NCBI RefSeq assembly: GCF_001696605.3
Contig: NZ_CP031716.1
Span: 2,666,001 to 2,730,000 of the forward strand
Source: Acinetobacter wuhouensis
GTDB lineage: Bacteria > Pseudomonadota > Gammaproteobacteria > Pseudomonadales > Moraxellaceae
Direction: 5' to 3'
DNA: 64,000 nt
Part shown: positions 27,521 through 37,220 of the stretch, in pieces
Numbering within the stretch: the stretch's first letter is position 1
How the letters are laid out: the number at the start of each line of letters is the position of its first letter
Program-made: the position numbers and the translations under genes
The notes under the pieces: model-generated
Told to the model about the DNA's origin: nothing
The model's database searches: none
Seen by the model: the letters and a program-made list of their open reading frames with translations, nothing else

Positions 27521-27878
27521 CGTTCATTCCTCAGCAGAAAATGATTCAAAATGGTTCAAATAGTTCAATTAATGAATTATTTTGGCGCAAAGTATTTAAG
27601 CCCTTTTATTTCAAATCCACAACATTTTTTTTCATTATTTTAATTTTATACTTTTATTCAATAATATAATTAAAACAACCTATAACTTATTATTTTATAA
27701 ATTATTAATATTATTTATCAATTATTGTTAAATTTGACTTAATTTAAGGCATAATTAGCACAATATTAGAGCAGAAATAGTGCAGAAATGGAGCAAAGAT
27801 TTTATTGATAATTCATGATAAAATCCCCCTCTCATTTCATTTTTGAAATGCGTTTTTATTTCTTTGAAGTTGTTTCAC
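27521..27878. other. AT-rich divergent spacer between gdhA and the rnfB-like gene
   Basis: About 358 bases with no gene. It must hold the promoters of gdhA (minus) and of the rnfB-nth pair (plus). It is very rich in A and T, with many -10-like words, so I name no single promoter. Confidence 0.55.
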
Positions 27879-28679
27879 ATGAATTCGTCCCTCTCTCTCA
27901 TCCAGCAAATTGACGCAATTTTGCCTCAAACCCAATGTGGACTCTGTGGTCATCGTGATGGGTGCTTACCTTATGCAAAATCAATTGTTGAAGGCGAGGA
28001 TGCCAATAAATGTGTACCTGGCGGGCAACCTGTAGCAGATGCTTTAGCAGAGTTATTGGCACGTCCAAAATTAACTGCTGAACCGAGTGTATGGGATATT
28101 CAAAGTGATGGTCGTCCACAACGGATGAAAGCCATCATTCGTGAAGATGAATGTATTGGCTGTACCAAATGTATCAGTGCCTGCCCTGTCGATGCCATTA
28201 TCGGCTCAGGTAAATTGATGCATACAATTTTGACCGATTTATGTACAGGGTGCGAACTGTGTATTCCACCTTGTCCTGTAGATTGCATTGATTTAGTTGA
28301 AGATATTCAACCGATTCCAAATGATGAGCAACGAATTTCAGAGCAAGAGGATCTACGTAATCGTTATTACGCACATATTCAACGTGAGGAAAAACGACGT
28401 ATTCACCGTAAAGGCCCTGTCGTCCGTGCAGAAATTGATACTGAATTATTTGCGCAAATCACCCAACAATCTCAAGCTTTGCCTACCATTGAAGTTGTAG
28501 AAACTCCTATCAAAAACCCTGTGATTCATGATGCAAAAACCACCATTGAATTGGCAAAAATCCGTACACAAATTAAAAAATTAGAAAAACAACTCAGCGT
28601 TCGAGCTGATCAAAACAAACAAAACCAATTGAATGAGTTACAAAAAAAATTGTCTGTTTTACAAGGAGATGCTGAATAA
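27879..28679 (+). CDS. rnfB: RnfB-like ferredoxin, soluble form
   Basis: An RnfB/RsxB-type iron-sulfur protein of about 266 aa. The Fe-S domain has Cys20, 23, 29 and 45 ([11 protein letters not shown]), then two 4Fe-4S ferredoxin motifs: Cys92-95-98-102 ([12 protein letters not shown]) and Cys122-125-128-132 ([12 protein letters not shown]). RnfB normally has an N-terminal membrane anchor and belongs to the Rnf/Rsx ion pump. Here the anchor is absent and no other rnf gene is present nearby. The C-terminus is a long charged helix ([15 protein letters not shown]). ATG 27879 was chosen over an in-frame TTG at 27843. It overlaps nth (TAATG), so the two are co-translated. Confidence 0.88.
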   Translation: MNSSLSLIQQIDAILPQTQCGLCGHRDGCLPYAKSIVEGEDANKCVPGGQPVADALAELLARPKLTAEPSVWDIQSDGRPQRMKAIIREDECIGCTKCISACPVDAIIGSGKLMHTILTDLCTGCELCIPPCPVDCIDLVEDIQPIPNDEQRISEQEDLRNRYYAHIQREEKRRIHRKGPVVRAEIDTELFAQITQQSQALPTIEVVETPIKNPVIHDAKTTIELAKIRTQIKKLEKQLSVRADQNKQNQLNELQKKLSVLQGDAE

Positions 28680-29380
28680 TGGCAGTAGAAAAACCGACAA
28701 AAAACATGACCAAAAAACAAATTCAAATTTTCTTTGAAAGATTACGTGAACAACGTCCGCATCCTGAAACTGAGCTGAATTATTCAAATCCTTTTGAGCT
28801 TTTAATTGCAGTGACTTTATCTGCGCAAGCGACTGACGTCAGTGTGAATAAGGCAACCGATAAACTTTTCCCGATTGCCCATACGCCTGAAGCGATTTAT
28901 GCACTCGGTGTCGATGGCTTGAAGGAATATATTAAGACCATCGGCTTATATAATTCTAAGGCTGAAAATGTCATTAAAGCCTGCAAAATGCTGATCGAGC
29001 TGCATAACAGCCAAGTTCCTGACAATCGTAAGGATTTGGAAGCTTTACCTGGTGTGGGACGTAAAACAGCTAATGTGGTACTCAATACTGCCTTCGGGCA
29101 GCCGACAATGGCAGTAGATACGCATATTTTCCGCTTGGGGAACCGTACAGGCTTGGCTGTTGGTAAAGATGTGCTTGAAGTGGAACAACGCTTAATTAAA
29201 GTGATTCCTAAAGAATTTATTATTGACTCACATCATTGGCTTATTTTACACGGACGTTATTGCTGTATTGCGCGCAAACCTAAATGTGGTGAATGTATCG
29301 TGTCCGATGTATGTAATTGGAATGATAAATATGAGTTTGGTGCTGTTAGAGAAATTAAAGTGAAAAATGTAGAATCGTAG
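28679..29380 (+). CDS. nth: Endonuclease III
   Basis: Nth is a bifunctional DNA glycosylase and AP lyase that removes oxidised pyrimidines. The 233-aa protein has the helix-hairpin-helix LPGVGRKTANVV with catalytic Lys129, catalytic Asp147 (AVDTHIFRL), and the C-terminal 4Fe-4S cluster with Cys196-x6-Cys203-x2-Cys206-x5-Cys212. Its ATG overlaps the stop of the rnfB-like gene, with AAGGAG upstream. The E. coli rsx-nth gene order suggests an old link between electron transfer and this cluster-bearing enzyme. Confidence 0.97.
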   Translation: MAVEKPTKNMTKKQIQIFFERLREQRPHPETELNYSNPFELLIAVTLSAQATDVSVNKATDKLFPIAHTPEAIYALGVDGLKEYIKTIGLYNSKAENVIKACKMLIELHNSQVPDNRKDLEALPGVGRKTANVVLNTAFGQPTMAVDTHIFRLGNRTGLAVGKDVLEVEQRLIKVIPKEFIIDSHHWLILHGRYCCIARKPKCGECIVSDVCNWNDKYEFGAVREIKVKNVES

Positions 29381-29494
29381 ACTAAAATCGGAGAAATTTT
29401 GTTCTATATACTCGACTTTTATAGATACAAAGATAAGTATTGAAATAAAATTTCATTGAGTATCATAATCCAGTTCAATAATAAATTACTAAAA

Positions 29495-30001
29495 ATGACT
29501 GAAATTATAATTCGACAGCTGAGTATCGATGATGTACATGACTTCAGAACCATCCGTTTGTCTGCACTCAAAAATTCACCTGAAATGTTTGGTGCAATCT
29601 ATGCGATTGAAATTGAACGACCATTGAGTGTCTTTTCAGAAGCTATTTCCAACAATAATATTTTTGCGGCTTATTCACAAAAACAAATTATTGGCGTACT
29701 AATATTTCATATAGACGATGATTTAGGAGCGAAGCCTCAAGCGCACTTATATGGATTCTATGTCGAAACCGCATTTAGACATCAAGGCATTGCTACACAG
29801 CTTCTACACGCAGCTATTCAGTATGGTCAGCAGTATGTAGATAAAATTGTACTCTCTGTGATTGCAGTAAATGCTTCTGCTATTCAGCTCTATAAAAAAT
29901 TAGGCTTTCAAATCGACATAGATACAATAGAAAACAATGAAATTGGCATGTTTTTCATTTATTCCCGCCCTCATATGACAAGTGATCTACATAAGAACTG
30001 A
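29495..30001 (+). CDS. GNAT family N-acetyltransferase
   Basis: A GNAT protein of about 168 aa starting at ATG 29495 (MTEIIIRQLSIDDVHDFRTIRL). An in-frame TTG at 29456 would add 13 residues with no support. The fold's motif A is clear: HLYGFYVETAFRHQGIATQLLHAAI, with the acetyl-CoA pyrophosphate loop RHQGIA, then NASAIQLYKKLGFQ, the C-terminal motif B. The substrate is unknown. It is not closely related to the RimJ/L-type pair at 17.7-18.9 kb. It probably has its own promoter in the 114 bases after nth. Confidence 0.85.
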   Translation: MTEIIIRQLSIDDVHDFRTIRLSALKNSPEMFGAIYAIEIERPLSVFSEAISNNNIFAAYSQKQIIGVLIFHIDDDLGAKPQAHLYGFYVETAFRHQGIATQLLHAAIQYGQQYVDKIVLSVIAVNASAIQLYKKLGFQIDIDTIENNEIGMFFIYSRPHMTSDLHKN

Positions 30002-30019
30002 ACTTAATACACATCATCT

Positions 30020-30253
30020 CTATTTATTCTGATGTTCTTTATTTTTATTCTCTAAATCTTTTTTTAACTGATCTAAGCGTTTTAACTCTTCAGCCACTTG
30101 CGGATGCACTTGATAATTGCCAGATTTACGCATTTCTTTACGCACAGCAGACTCTTCTTTTTGTGTTTTACGTAACAACTTGAAACTCATAAACAATAAA
30201 CCAAGCAAAACAATTACGCTTAAAATAACCAACCCAATAAGTGCAATTTTCAT
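30020..30253 (-). CDS. Small single-helix membrane protein
   Basis: A 77-aa protein of unknown function. Residues 4-26 form one membrane helix (ALIGLVILSVIVLLGLLFM), followed by a basic, then strongly charged coiled-coil-like region (VAEELKRLDQLKKDLENKNKEH). The inferred topology is N-out with a cytoplasmic tail. It is separated from adk upstream by a strong terminator and is convergent with the GNAT gene. Similar small conserved proteins occur in Acinetobacter, but I know no role for them. Confidence 0.7.
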   Translation of the reverse strand: MKIALIGLVILSVIVLLGLLFMSFKLLRKTQKEESAVRKEMRKSGNYQVHPQVAEELKRLDQLKKDLENKNKEHQNK

Positions 30254-30270
30254 CGTCTATCGCCCATAAA

Positions 30271-30302
30271 AAAAGAGACCTAATATGGATCAGGTCTCTT
30301 TT
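30271..30302 (-). terminator. Terminator of adk (usable on both strands)
   Basis: AAAAGAGACCT (30271-30281) pairs with AGGTCTCTTTT (30292-30302) around a 10-base loop, with A- and T-runs extending outside the stem. It lies between adk and the small membrane protein gene. Confidence 0.87.
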
Positions 30303-30334
30303 TTTGTCAAAGTTTAAAAACTTTGAGTTCGATC

Positions 30335-31000
<666 letters not shown>

Positions 31001-31065
31001 TCATTTAAAACTATGTATTTGATACCTTGTATTTGTCAGCTAGACCACTGGCACTGCGTTGGTAT

Positions 31066-32385
31066 CTATTCTATAAAAACCAAAAATAAATGTATTAAAC
31101 CAGCAAAAAAGCCCGTGACACCACCCAGCACAATCAGAATCCATTCGTCTTCCTGAAACGCAGGACGTAATAAGTTCTGAAACTCTTTAGGTGTTAATTC
31201 GCGAATACGCTCTTTGAACATAGAAAAGATTTTCTGCGCTCGACTTGCGTTAAAAGCAGGGTCGCTTACTGGCACCATCGTAATTTCAATCGACCGATCA
31301 ATCAAGTCTGTCTTGAGTTTTGCATACTCTTTTGGACCTAACGACAATTGTAAAGAAGTACGAACCAATGGAGTTTCCATTATTTCATTCACATGACGTT
31401 TTACAATACGGCGGGTTTTGTCTTTCTTTGGACCATACATCATTTCGGTCATGATGGATTTTAACGTAATTAGGTCTTCAGTGACTACACTCGCAAAAAC
31501 TTCAGAGACTTCTTCTTGGCGTTTCATAAACGCGCCTTGCACATTATAAGTCCCTATGCGCGGAATAACAGGCTTAATCCACGGAAATTTTCGATCTTTT
31601 GTCAATTCAAAGAATTGCGGATAACGGACATAATGTGGTTCAACAGGATTGAATACCATCCAAATAGCAATCCAGTTGGTTAAAAAGCCCCAAATCGCTG
31701 CAAAGAATGGTACTGTCCAATGTTGTGGGATGAAAACATACACAAACATTTGAATAATACCGAAAAATATTCCGATTAATGCACTAATATGCCAAATAAA
31801 ATTGATCTCTTTTTGACCAACTTTCAAAAACATGCGCACCATCAAACGGCGGTCACCTTCCATTTGGTTCACGACCATATCACGCATATTTACAAGTGAC
31901 TCGACGTTCATGGTCAGTTCGGTCACAAGTTCCTTTAAAGTACCCGGCAATTGTTTGTGCGCTTGCCCATAAATACGACGCTTAATCGAATAAGGTAGGT
32001 TTTCCCATAACACCGCATTACGATCTAACATGACTTCATCTATGAGGTGCTCAAGTTCAAAACCAACTTGTTCACCGATGATACGCGCCATATCTTCAGG
32101 ATCCATTGCATCAAGGAATTCACGCAAAGAACCGAGTTTAGACAATGTATTATCTGTGATAATGCCTGAGATTCGCCCTGCTTTACGCGGCACGATACCC
32201 TGCCATCCCACAGGCAATGGACCGATATGAAAACCCCAAAACGTAAGTGGATAGAACACCATTTTGAGTGCCATCCATACATGCGCCCATGTAACGAACG
32301 CAGTCACCGGGACAATACTCAATATCGCGAGATGATCGGGGCGATCAAAAAAAGCGTGCCACAAACCAATAACGTATTCCAACAT
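31066..32385 (-). CDS. DUF445 family membrane protein
   Basis: A 439-aa protein of the DUF445 family. It has a short N-terminal membrane segment (LSIVPVTAFVTWAHVWMALKM), the motif FYPLTFWGFHIGPLPVGWQGIVP near residues 43-65 (the family's N-terminal signature, shown in part), and the GTYNVQGAFMKRQEEVS segment. Two helices sit near 205-245, and a last one at 420-436 (GGVTGFFAGLIHLFLVF). The function is not known; such proteins may support envelope stability. It lies upstream of adk on the same strand, 77 bases apart, without a clear terminator between them. Confidence 0.85.
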   Translation of the reverse strand: MLEYVIGLWHAFFDRPDHLAILSIVPVTAFVTWAHVWMALKMVFYPLTFWGFHIGPLPVGWQGIVPRKAGRISGIITDNTLSKLGSLREFLDAMDPEDMARIIGEQVGFELEHLIDEVMLDRNAVLWENLPYSIKRRIYGQAHKQLPGTLKELVTELTMNVESLVNMRDMVVNQMEGDRRLMVRMFLKVGQKEINFIWHISALIGIFFGIIQMFVYVFIPQHWTVPFFAAIWGFLTNWIAIWMVFNPVEPHYVRYPQFFELTKDRKFPWIKPVIPRIGTYNVQGAFMKRQEEVSEVFASVVTEDLITLKSIMTEMMYGPKKDKTRRIVKRHVNEIMETPLVRTSLQLSLGPKEYAKLKTDLIDRSIEITMVPVSDPAFNASRAQKIFSMFKERIRELTPKEFQNLLRPAFQEDEWILIVLGGVTGFFAGLIHLFLVFIE

Positions 32386-32457
32386 GCATGACTCTCGTAA
32401 TTATTTCTATTCGCGGTCGAAAAATGTGTATAAATATAAATTCATCATCATAGTATT

Positions 32458-32997
32458 TTAGAAGCCTACACTTAAGGTATAGGAAATCTGTATCTGTGGT
32501 CGTGTTTCAAGCACCATATTGCCATTTTTATCATGCAATTCACTACCCGCGCCCATACCCACACTAAAAGTACTAATTCGCTCTTTGTCTAATAAAACAT
32601 AGGCTAAGTCTGCACCTGCACCGTATTGAACCTCATCTTTACCGTCGATGACTCGGCTTTTTAGTGATCCACCATAGACACCTAAGTAGAAACCATTTTT
32701 GTCTTTTCCATTCAATGCAACAGGTATTCTATAACCGACTTGCCCTGCAAATGAATGATCACCATTGTAGAAAGCACCTAATTTCGCATAGGCAATTCCA
32801 TAAGGATTGACCCATTCAGCATTACCATGAACCATTTGTTGGGTAACACCTGCACCAAAGTTCAACTTAGAAGCATCTTCAGGTTTAAATTTCGCTTCTG
32901 GTAAAATTCCCTTTAAATCTGGTAAATAATCTTTAACGTCAGCATGTGCAACATTCCCAATTGCAACTAACATTAATAAGGGAAAGATTGTTTTCAT
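32458..32997 (-). CDS. Secreted beta-barrel-like outer-membrane protein
   Basis: A protein of about 179 aa. MKTIFPLLMLVAIGNVAHA is a signal peptide with AHA at the cut site. The mature part is rich in alternating strands with aromatic ends (NFGAGVTQQMVHG, FAGQVGYRIPVAL, GFYLGVYGGS, YGAGADLAYVLLD) and ends in QISYTLSVGF, with C-terminal Phe as in BAM substrates. I infer an 8-stranded barrel. ATG 32997 was chosen because GGAGAAAATA precedes it; the upstream ATG at 33009 is in the RBS itself. Function is unknown. Confidence 0.72.
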   Translation of the reverse strand: MKTIFPLLMLVAIGNVAHADVKDYLPDLKGILPEAKFKPEDASKLNFGAGVTQQMVHGNAEWVNPYGIAYAKLGAFYNGDHSFAGQVGYRIPVALNGKDKNGFYLGVYGGSLKSRVIDGKDEVQYGAGADLAYVLLDKERISTFSVGMGAGSELHDKNGNMVLETRPQIQISYTLSVGF

Positions 32998-33276
32998 TAT
33001 TTTCTCCATTACCCCTAAAGTTTGACTTAGGTCGAATTTATTTATCCTTAAAGTCCGACTTTAACAGAATTATTTTTTCACTCATATACAAATCACTATA
33101 AATTTATTGTCGCTATGGTCAAATTTGGTCAACGAGTTACAACATATTTAAGTGATATTTTTGGTTAGAATATATTTTGAGAGGTTATTTATGTTTTTTA
33201 ATATTTAACTTCAAATCTAGGTTAAAATATTTCGCCTTAAATTCAGCAATCTTTAAGTTTTAAAAGCCGACCACGT

Positions 33277-35346
33277 ATGAAGCAGCAGTTTCCTCTTAAA
33301 AATGTTCAACAAGAAAAACGCATCTTTCGTAGTCGTGTCTTTTTTGCTATCGGTATTGTTTCATTTTTTATGTGCTTATTGATTGCACGCTATGCCTATT
33401 TGCAAATTTTTCATCACCAAGAGTTTAGTGAAGCTTCTGATAAAAACCGTATACGCTTACAACCCATTGCACCTGCTCGCGGTTATATTTATGACCGCAA
33501 TGGGATTTTACTAGCCGATAATTACCCTGTCTTTACAGCAACATTAAGTAAAGCCGATGTTGAAGATATCGATGGGACAGTACAACGTTTAGTTCCGATC
33601 TTAAGTCTAAACCAAGAAGATATTGATCGTTTTAATAGCCGAATCAAAACTTCTAAAAAAACGGAACGTGTGACCTTAAAGCTGAATTTGACCGAACAAG
33701 ATATTGCTCGTTTTAGTGAAGTGAAGTTTCAATTTCCTGGGGTTGATATTGAAACGCAGATGACCCGTTATTATCCACATGGTGAATTATTTGCCCATGT
33801 TATTGGCTATGTAGGACGTATTAATGATAAAGAACTCAAAGAAATTGATAAAGACAGTTACGCAGGAACCAACTTAATCGGGAAAATCGGTGTAGAAAAA
33901 TCTTATGAAGATTTGCTACATGGCGTTCCGGGTTATGAGTCAATCGAAGCGGATGCACATGGTAATGTATTGCGTCATCTTGGTCGTAAGGAAGCCATTC
34001 GCGGTAATGATCTTTATTTATCATTAGATTTTGGCTTACAAACTGTTGCTGCTGAACAGTTAATTGGTCGTCGTGGTGCTGTTGTTGCCATAGACCCTCG
34101 TACAGGTGAAATCTTGGCATTGGTTTCAAGTCCAAGTTTTAACCCGAATTTATTTGTTACAGGCATCAGTTCAAAGGATTATAGTGGTTTAAGGGACAAT
34201 TTAGATCAGCCCTTATATAACCGCGCTGTGCAAGGTACATATCCACCTGGCTCTACTATTAAACCAATGTTTGGTATGGGTGGAATTCATTACAAAACAG
34301 TAGATTGGAATACTGCAATCTCTGACCCAGGTTATTTTCACTTACCTGGTGACTCACACAAATTCCGTGACCATAAAAAAACTGGGCACGGTTCTGTCAA
34401 TATGCACAAAGCACAGATTGTATCCTGTGATACTTATTTCTATATCCTGTCTTATCAAATGGGTATTGATAAAATGAACGCTTGGATGCGTCAGTTTGGC
34501 TTTGGTGAAAAAACAGGTGTGGATTTGCCAAGTGAAAGTACAGGTTTATATCCAAGCCCTGAATGGAAAATGCGTACTCGAAAATCCAAATGGCTGAAAG
34601 GTGAAACCATTTCAGTGAGTATTGGTCAGGGGGCATTTACCGCAACACCTCTGCAACTCGCGATGGCAACTGCGATTACAGCCAATCATGGTGCGCATGT
34701 TATCCCGCATGTATTACGTGAATCCAAAGGTGCAAAACACCATCCTGTATTGAATGCACCAACAGGTAAAATTCAATTTAATGGCACGGATGAAGACTGG
34801 GTCAAAATGAAGGATGCCATGGTAGATGTAATTCAAAGTGGTACAGGTCGTGGTATTCGTACCAATGCCTATAAAATTGCAGGTAAAACAGGTACAGCAC
34901 AGGTTAAAAGTATTGCCCAAGGCAAGCGCTATAATGAAGCCTTGCTCACAGACCGTCAGCTCGATCATGGTTTATTCGTCGGGTTTGCACCCGCTGATAA
35001 TCCAGAAATAGCCATTGCTGTGATTTGGGAAAATGGTAAGCATGGTGGCTCGGCAGCGCAGATTGCCCGTCCAGTATTTGATTACTGGATGTTAACACGT
35101 AAGAAAAAACCAATTGTTCCACAAAACCATCACTTAAGCGGTGGTCTAATGACAGCAGGTATTAAACCTGGTGAATTACCAAGTGGTGATATATCACTTT
35201 CAGCAGATCCAAATGCCATGCCTAAACCGAAGCCAAATGCGCAAGGTTCTCAACCGACTGCGAACAATCAACGCAATACGACCACAAATCGTCCTGCACC
35301 ACAAACCCATACAGCCCCAGCAACACAGGCAGACATCAGTGAATAA
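33277..35346 (+). CDS. mrdA: Penicillin-binding protein 2 (peptidoglycan transpeptidase)
   Basis: PBP2 crosslinks lateral-wall peptidoglycan with RodA and is a target of carbapenems and mecillinam-type beta-lactams. The 689-aa protein has one membrane anchor (about 20-40), the dimerisation/pedestal domain (60-230), and the transpeptidase core: Ser326-Lys329 (GSTIKP), Ser383-x-Asp385 (SCDTYF) and Lys537-Thr-Gly-Thr (KTGTA). The last about 50 residues form a Pro/Gln/Asn/Thr-rich tail. Its stop codon overlaps the likely start of rsmD. The usual partner rodA is not adjacent here. Confidence 0.97.
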   Translation: MKQQFPLKNVQQEKRIFRSRVFFAIGIVSFFMCLLIARYAYLQIFHHQEFSEASDKNRIRLQPIAPARGYIYDRNGILLADNYPVFTATLSKADVEDIDGTVQRLVPILSLNQEDIDRFNSRIKTSKKTERVTLKLNLTEQDIARFSEVKFQFPGVDIETQMTRYYPHGELFAHVIGYVGRINDKELKEIDKDSYAGTNLIGKIGVEKSYEDLLHGVPGYESIEADAHGNVLRHLGRKEAIRGNDLYLSLDFGLQTVAAEQLIGRRGAVVAIDPRTGEILALVSSPSFNPNLFVTGISSKDYSGLRDNLDQPLYNRAVQGTYPPGSTIKPMFGMGGIHYKTVDWNTAISDPGYFHLPGDSHKFRDHKKTGHGSVNMHKAQIVSCDTYFYILSYQMGIDKMNAWMRQFGFGEKTGVDLPSESTGLYPSPEWKMRTRKSKWLKGETISVSIGQGAFTATPLQLAMATAITANHGAHVIPHVLRESKGAKHHPVLNAPTGKIQFNGTDEDWVKMKDAMVDVIQSGTGRGIRTNAYKIAGKTGTAQVKSIAQGKRYNEALLTDRQLDHGLFVGFAPADNPEIAIAVIWENGKHGGSAAQIARPVFDYWMLTRKKKPIVPQNHHLSGGLMTAGIKPGELPSGDISLSADPNAMPKPKPNAQGSQPTANNQRNTTTNRPAPQTHTAPATQADISE

Positions 35347-35896
35347 TAGAGGAAAAAATCAATTACGTATTATTGGTGGAGAATGGAAACGTCGCATGCT
35401 TCCCTTTGCAGATATTGAAGGGTTACGCCCTACCCCTGACCGTGTACGTGAAACTTTATTTAACTGGTTAATGTGGGATGTGCAAAATGCGAAAGTGCTA
35501 GACTTATGTGCTGGTTCCGGCGCCTTAAGCTTTGAAGCACTTTCTCGTGGCGCTCGTCATGTGGTGATGATTGAACCCAATGCAACTCAGGCTAAATTTT
35601 TAAAAGACAATATCACTTTACTCAAAGCTGAAAATTGTCAGTTAAAAGTTCAAACTGCACAACAAGCATTATCTAGTTTGAATGAACAATTTGATTTAGT
35701 ATTTTTAGATCCACCATATAGTTTAAATCTGTGGAATGAATTGGCTGAAAAAGTTGATCCTTTGTTGGCAAATGATGCTTTGATTTATGTTGAAGCAGAT
35801 TGCCCCTTACATCAGTTAAAGCTACCTACGACATGGCAATTGCAAAAACAAACCAAAGCTGGTGTTGTACAAGCAGGCTTATTTAAAAAAATCTAA
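35339..35896 (+). CDS. rsmD: 16S rRNA guanine-966 N2-methyltransferase
   Basis: RsmD methylates G966 of 16S rRNA. The recognised protein begins QLRIIGGEWKRRML and has GLRPTPDRVRETLFNWL, the SAM motif VLDLCAGSGALSFEALSRGA (in part) and the catalytic DPPYSLNLWN. The open frame extends into mrdA, but nothing conserved lies before residue 5. GTG 35339, overlapping the mrdA stop, is the likely start (VNNRGKNQLR), giving about 185 aa. A TAGAGGA stretch just inside is too close to act as RBS, so coupling to mrdA translation is likely. It ends at a strong terminator. Confidence 0.92.
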   Translation: MNNRGKNQLRIIGGEWKRRMLPFADIEGLRPTPDRVRETLFNWLMWDVQNAKVLDLCAGSGALSFEALSRGARHVVMIEPNATQAKFLKDNITLLKAENCQLKVQTAQQALSSLNEQFDLVFLDPPYSLNLWNELAEKVDPLLANDALIYVEADCPLHQLKLPTTWQLQKQTKAGVVQAGLFKKI

Positions 35897-35926
35897 GAAG
35901 ATCTTAACTGAATCACTCACTGTAAA

Positions 35927-35956
35927 AAAATAGGCTGAACTCATTCAGCCTATTTT
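35927..35956. terminator. Bidirectional terminator between rsmD and the small lipoprotein gene
   Basis: AAAATAGGCTGAA (35927-35939) pairs perfectly with TTCAGCCTATTTT (35944-35956) around CTCA, a 13-bp stem between two convergent genes. Each strand has an end run of T within or next to the stem. Confidence 0.9.
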
Positions 35957-35978
35957 GATTTTCAGCATCGCAATATTA

Positions 35979-36233
35979 TCAACGACCATTCCAATTCCAA
36001 TCTGGTCGATTCCGTCGATCATCTTGATTATTTTGATTTCCTTGACGCTTATCCCAACGATGATAGTCACCGCGTTTATCATCACGACGTTGATCCCAAC
36101 GTCTATCAGAATCATGACGGTGTCCATAACCGCCGCGATCATAGCCATCATCATACGGTGCAACAATACACCCTGTAAGGGATACACCAAGAACACCTAA
36201 TAAAAGAATTTTCTGTAACATGTTCATCACCAT
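35979..36233 (-). CDS. Small lipoprotein with Arg/Asp-rich mature region
   Basis: An 84-aa (or 81-aa from Met4) protein. LLLGVLGVSLTGC holds the lipobox LTGC, so the mature part begins at Cys22 and is attached to a membrane. The rest is low-complexity and highly charged: DDGYDRGGYGHRHDSDRRWDQRR (in part), with repeated DRRW/DKRxD units and an aromatic end, DWNWNGR. Such small RD-rich lipoproteins occur in Acinetobacter, but no function is known. It lies alone between terminators and the 206-aa gene's region. Confidence 0.72.
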   Translation of the reverse strand: MVMNMLQKILLLGVLGVSLTGCIVAPYDDGYDRGGYGHRHDSDRRWDQRRDDKRGDYHRWDKRQGNQNNQDDRRNRPDWNWNGR

Positions 36234-36360
36234 TTTTTATCTCATTGCGATAAACATATCGATTTAATATGTGTTTTGACGTCAGGTCATGTTTCAAGTT
36301 GTATTTATTTCAACATTATTTATTCTTTTTTGATCGCTGTTCATCATCATTTAATTATAA

Positions 36361-36981
36361 TCAATACTTTAATCGTCTCGCCCAAAAAAAACGAATAATC
36401 TGCCCACGATCATAGGGAAATGAGGAGAGGTATTCATAACCAATTCTGTTGTCATCATTGATTTTAAACTCCATACCATAACCAAATGAAATATAAAACT
36501 CATTTGAGCCTGAGCCAGCTACAGTAGGATTTACTAAAGAGCTCTTTAATTGTTCAACATTATAAGCAGTGTAGTTAAAAATGCGGAAACGATCATTTTG
36601 ATAAAAGTTATTATTTAAAATTGAATAATCCGTTGCCTGCTGTTCATGCTCTACAGCAATTTTCTTTTGGATGTCTTCTTGTGTCTCAAAAACTTGTGTT
36701 TGCAGATCTTCAACTTCTGGTATATTTTGATTTTCAGGCTCTATTTGAAAAATAGGCTCAGGCTCAAGAATCTCTTGTGCTAAATTCTCGACAGAATCTT
36801 CTGCTTGGTTTTCTATTTGGTTTTCATCAATACGCACATCTTCTGACGATGAATCCGAAGATCCTGTTTGCCGTTCTAATTGCATCAGCGCCACTGGAAT
36901 AGATGAATCAGCATAGCTCATCACGCTCAATAATAAGCTTAGTCCACTCAAAATGCATAATGTGATGCTTGGTTGTCTCAT
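36361..36981 (-). CDS. Secreted protein with acidic linker and barrel-like C-terminus
   Basis: A 206-aa protein of unknown family. A signal peptide (ITLCILSGLSLLLSVMSYA) is followed by a Glu/Gln-rich low-complexity stretch (about 40-115; ENQIENQAEDSVENLAQE in part). The C-terminal part is strand-like: NEFYISFGYGMEFK, NRIGYEYLSSF and QIIRFFWARRLKY, the last resembling an outer-membrane strand pair. It may be an outer-membrane-associated protein whose charged arm reaches into the periplasm. It is monocistronic. Confidence 0.65.
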   Translation of the reverse strand: MRQPSITLCILSGLSLLLSVMSYADSSIPVALMQLERQTGSSDSSSEDVRIDENQIENQAEDSVENLAQEILEPEPIFQIEPENQNIPEVEDLQTQVFETQEDIQKKIAVEHEQQATDYSILNNNFYQNDRFRIFNYTAYNVEQLKSSLVNPTVAGSGSNEFYISFGYGMEFKINDDNRIGYEYLSSFPYDRGQIIRFFWARRLKY

Positions 36982-37220
36982 TCAAAAATTTTACTTTATT
37001 TTTACGATTTTCTTCACACAAAATATAGCATAACCATGCGTTAAAATATTACTCACTTAGAATGACTAAGTTTCGTATTTCACGCCTAGTATCAGTTAAA
37101 AAATACACAAAGTCGCAAACATAGAAGAATTGTCAACAGACCCTATTAAACCCTTCCAATTTATCATTCAACTTAAGAATAATGCTACTATCTTCAATCA
37201 TTCAAATTTAGGCATAAACC

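Noticed and set aside
35171..35338. N-terminal extension of rsmD overlapping the mrdA 3' end
   Set aside because: The extra residues have no conserved family features and fall wholly within mrdA; GTG 35339 gives the normal RsmD length.
35955..36200. Ile/Met/Thr-rich ORFs on both strands around the small lipoprotein
   Set aside because: Shadows of the repetitive Asp/Arg codons of the lipoprotein gene; they lack signal or domain features.
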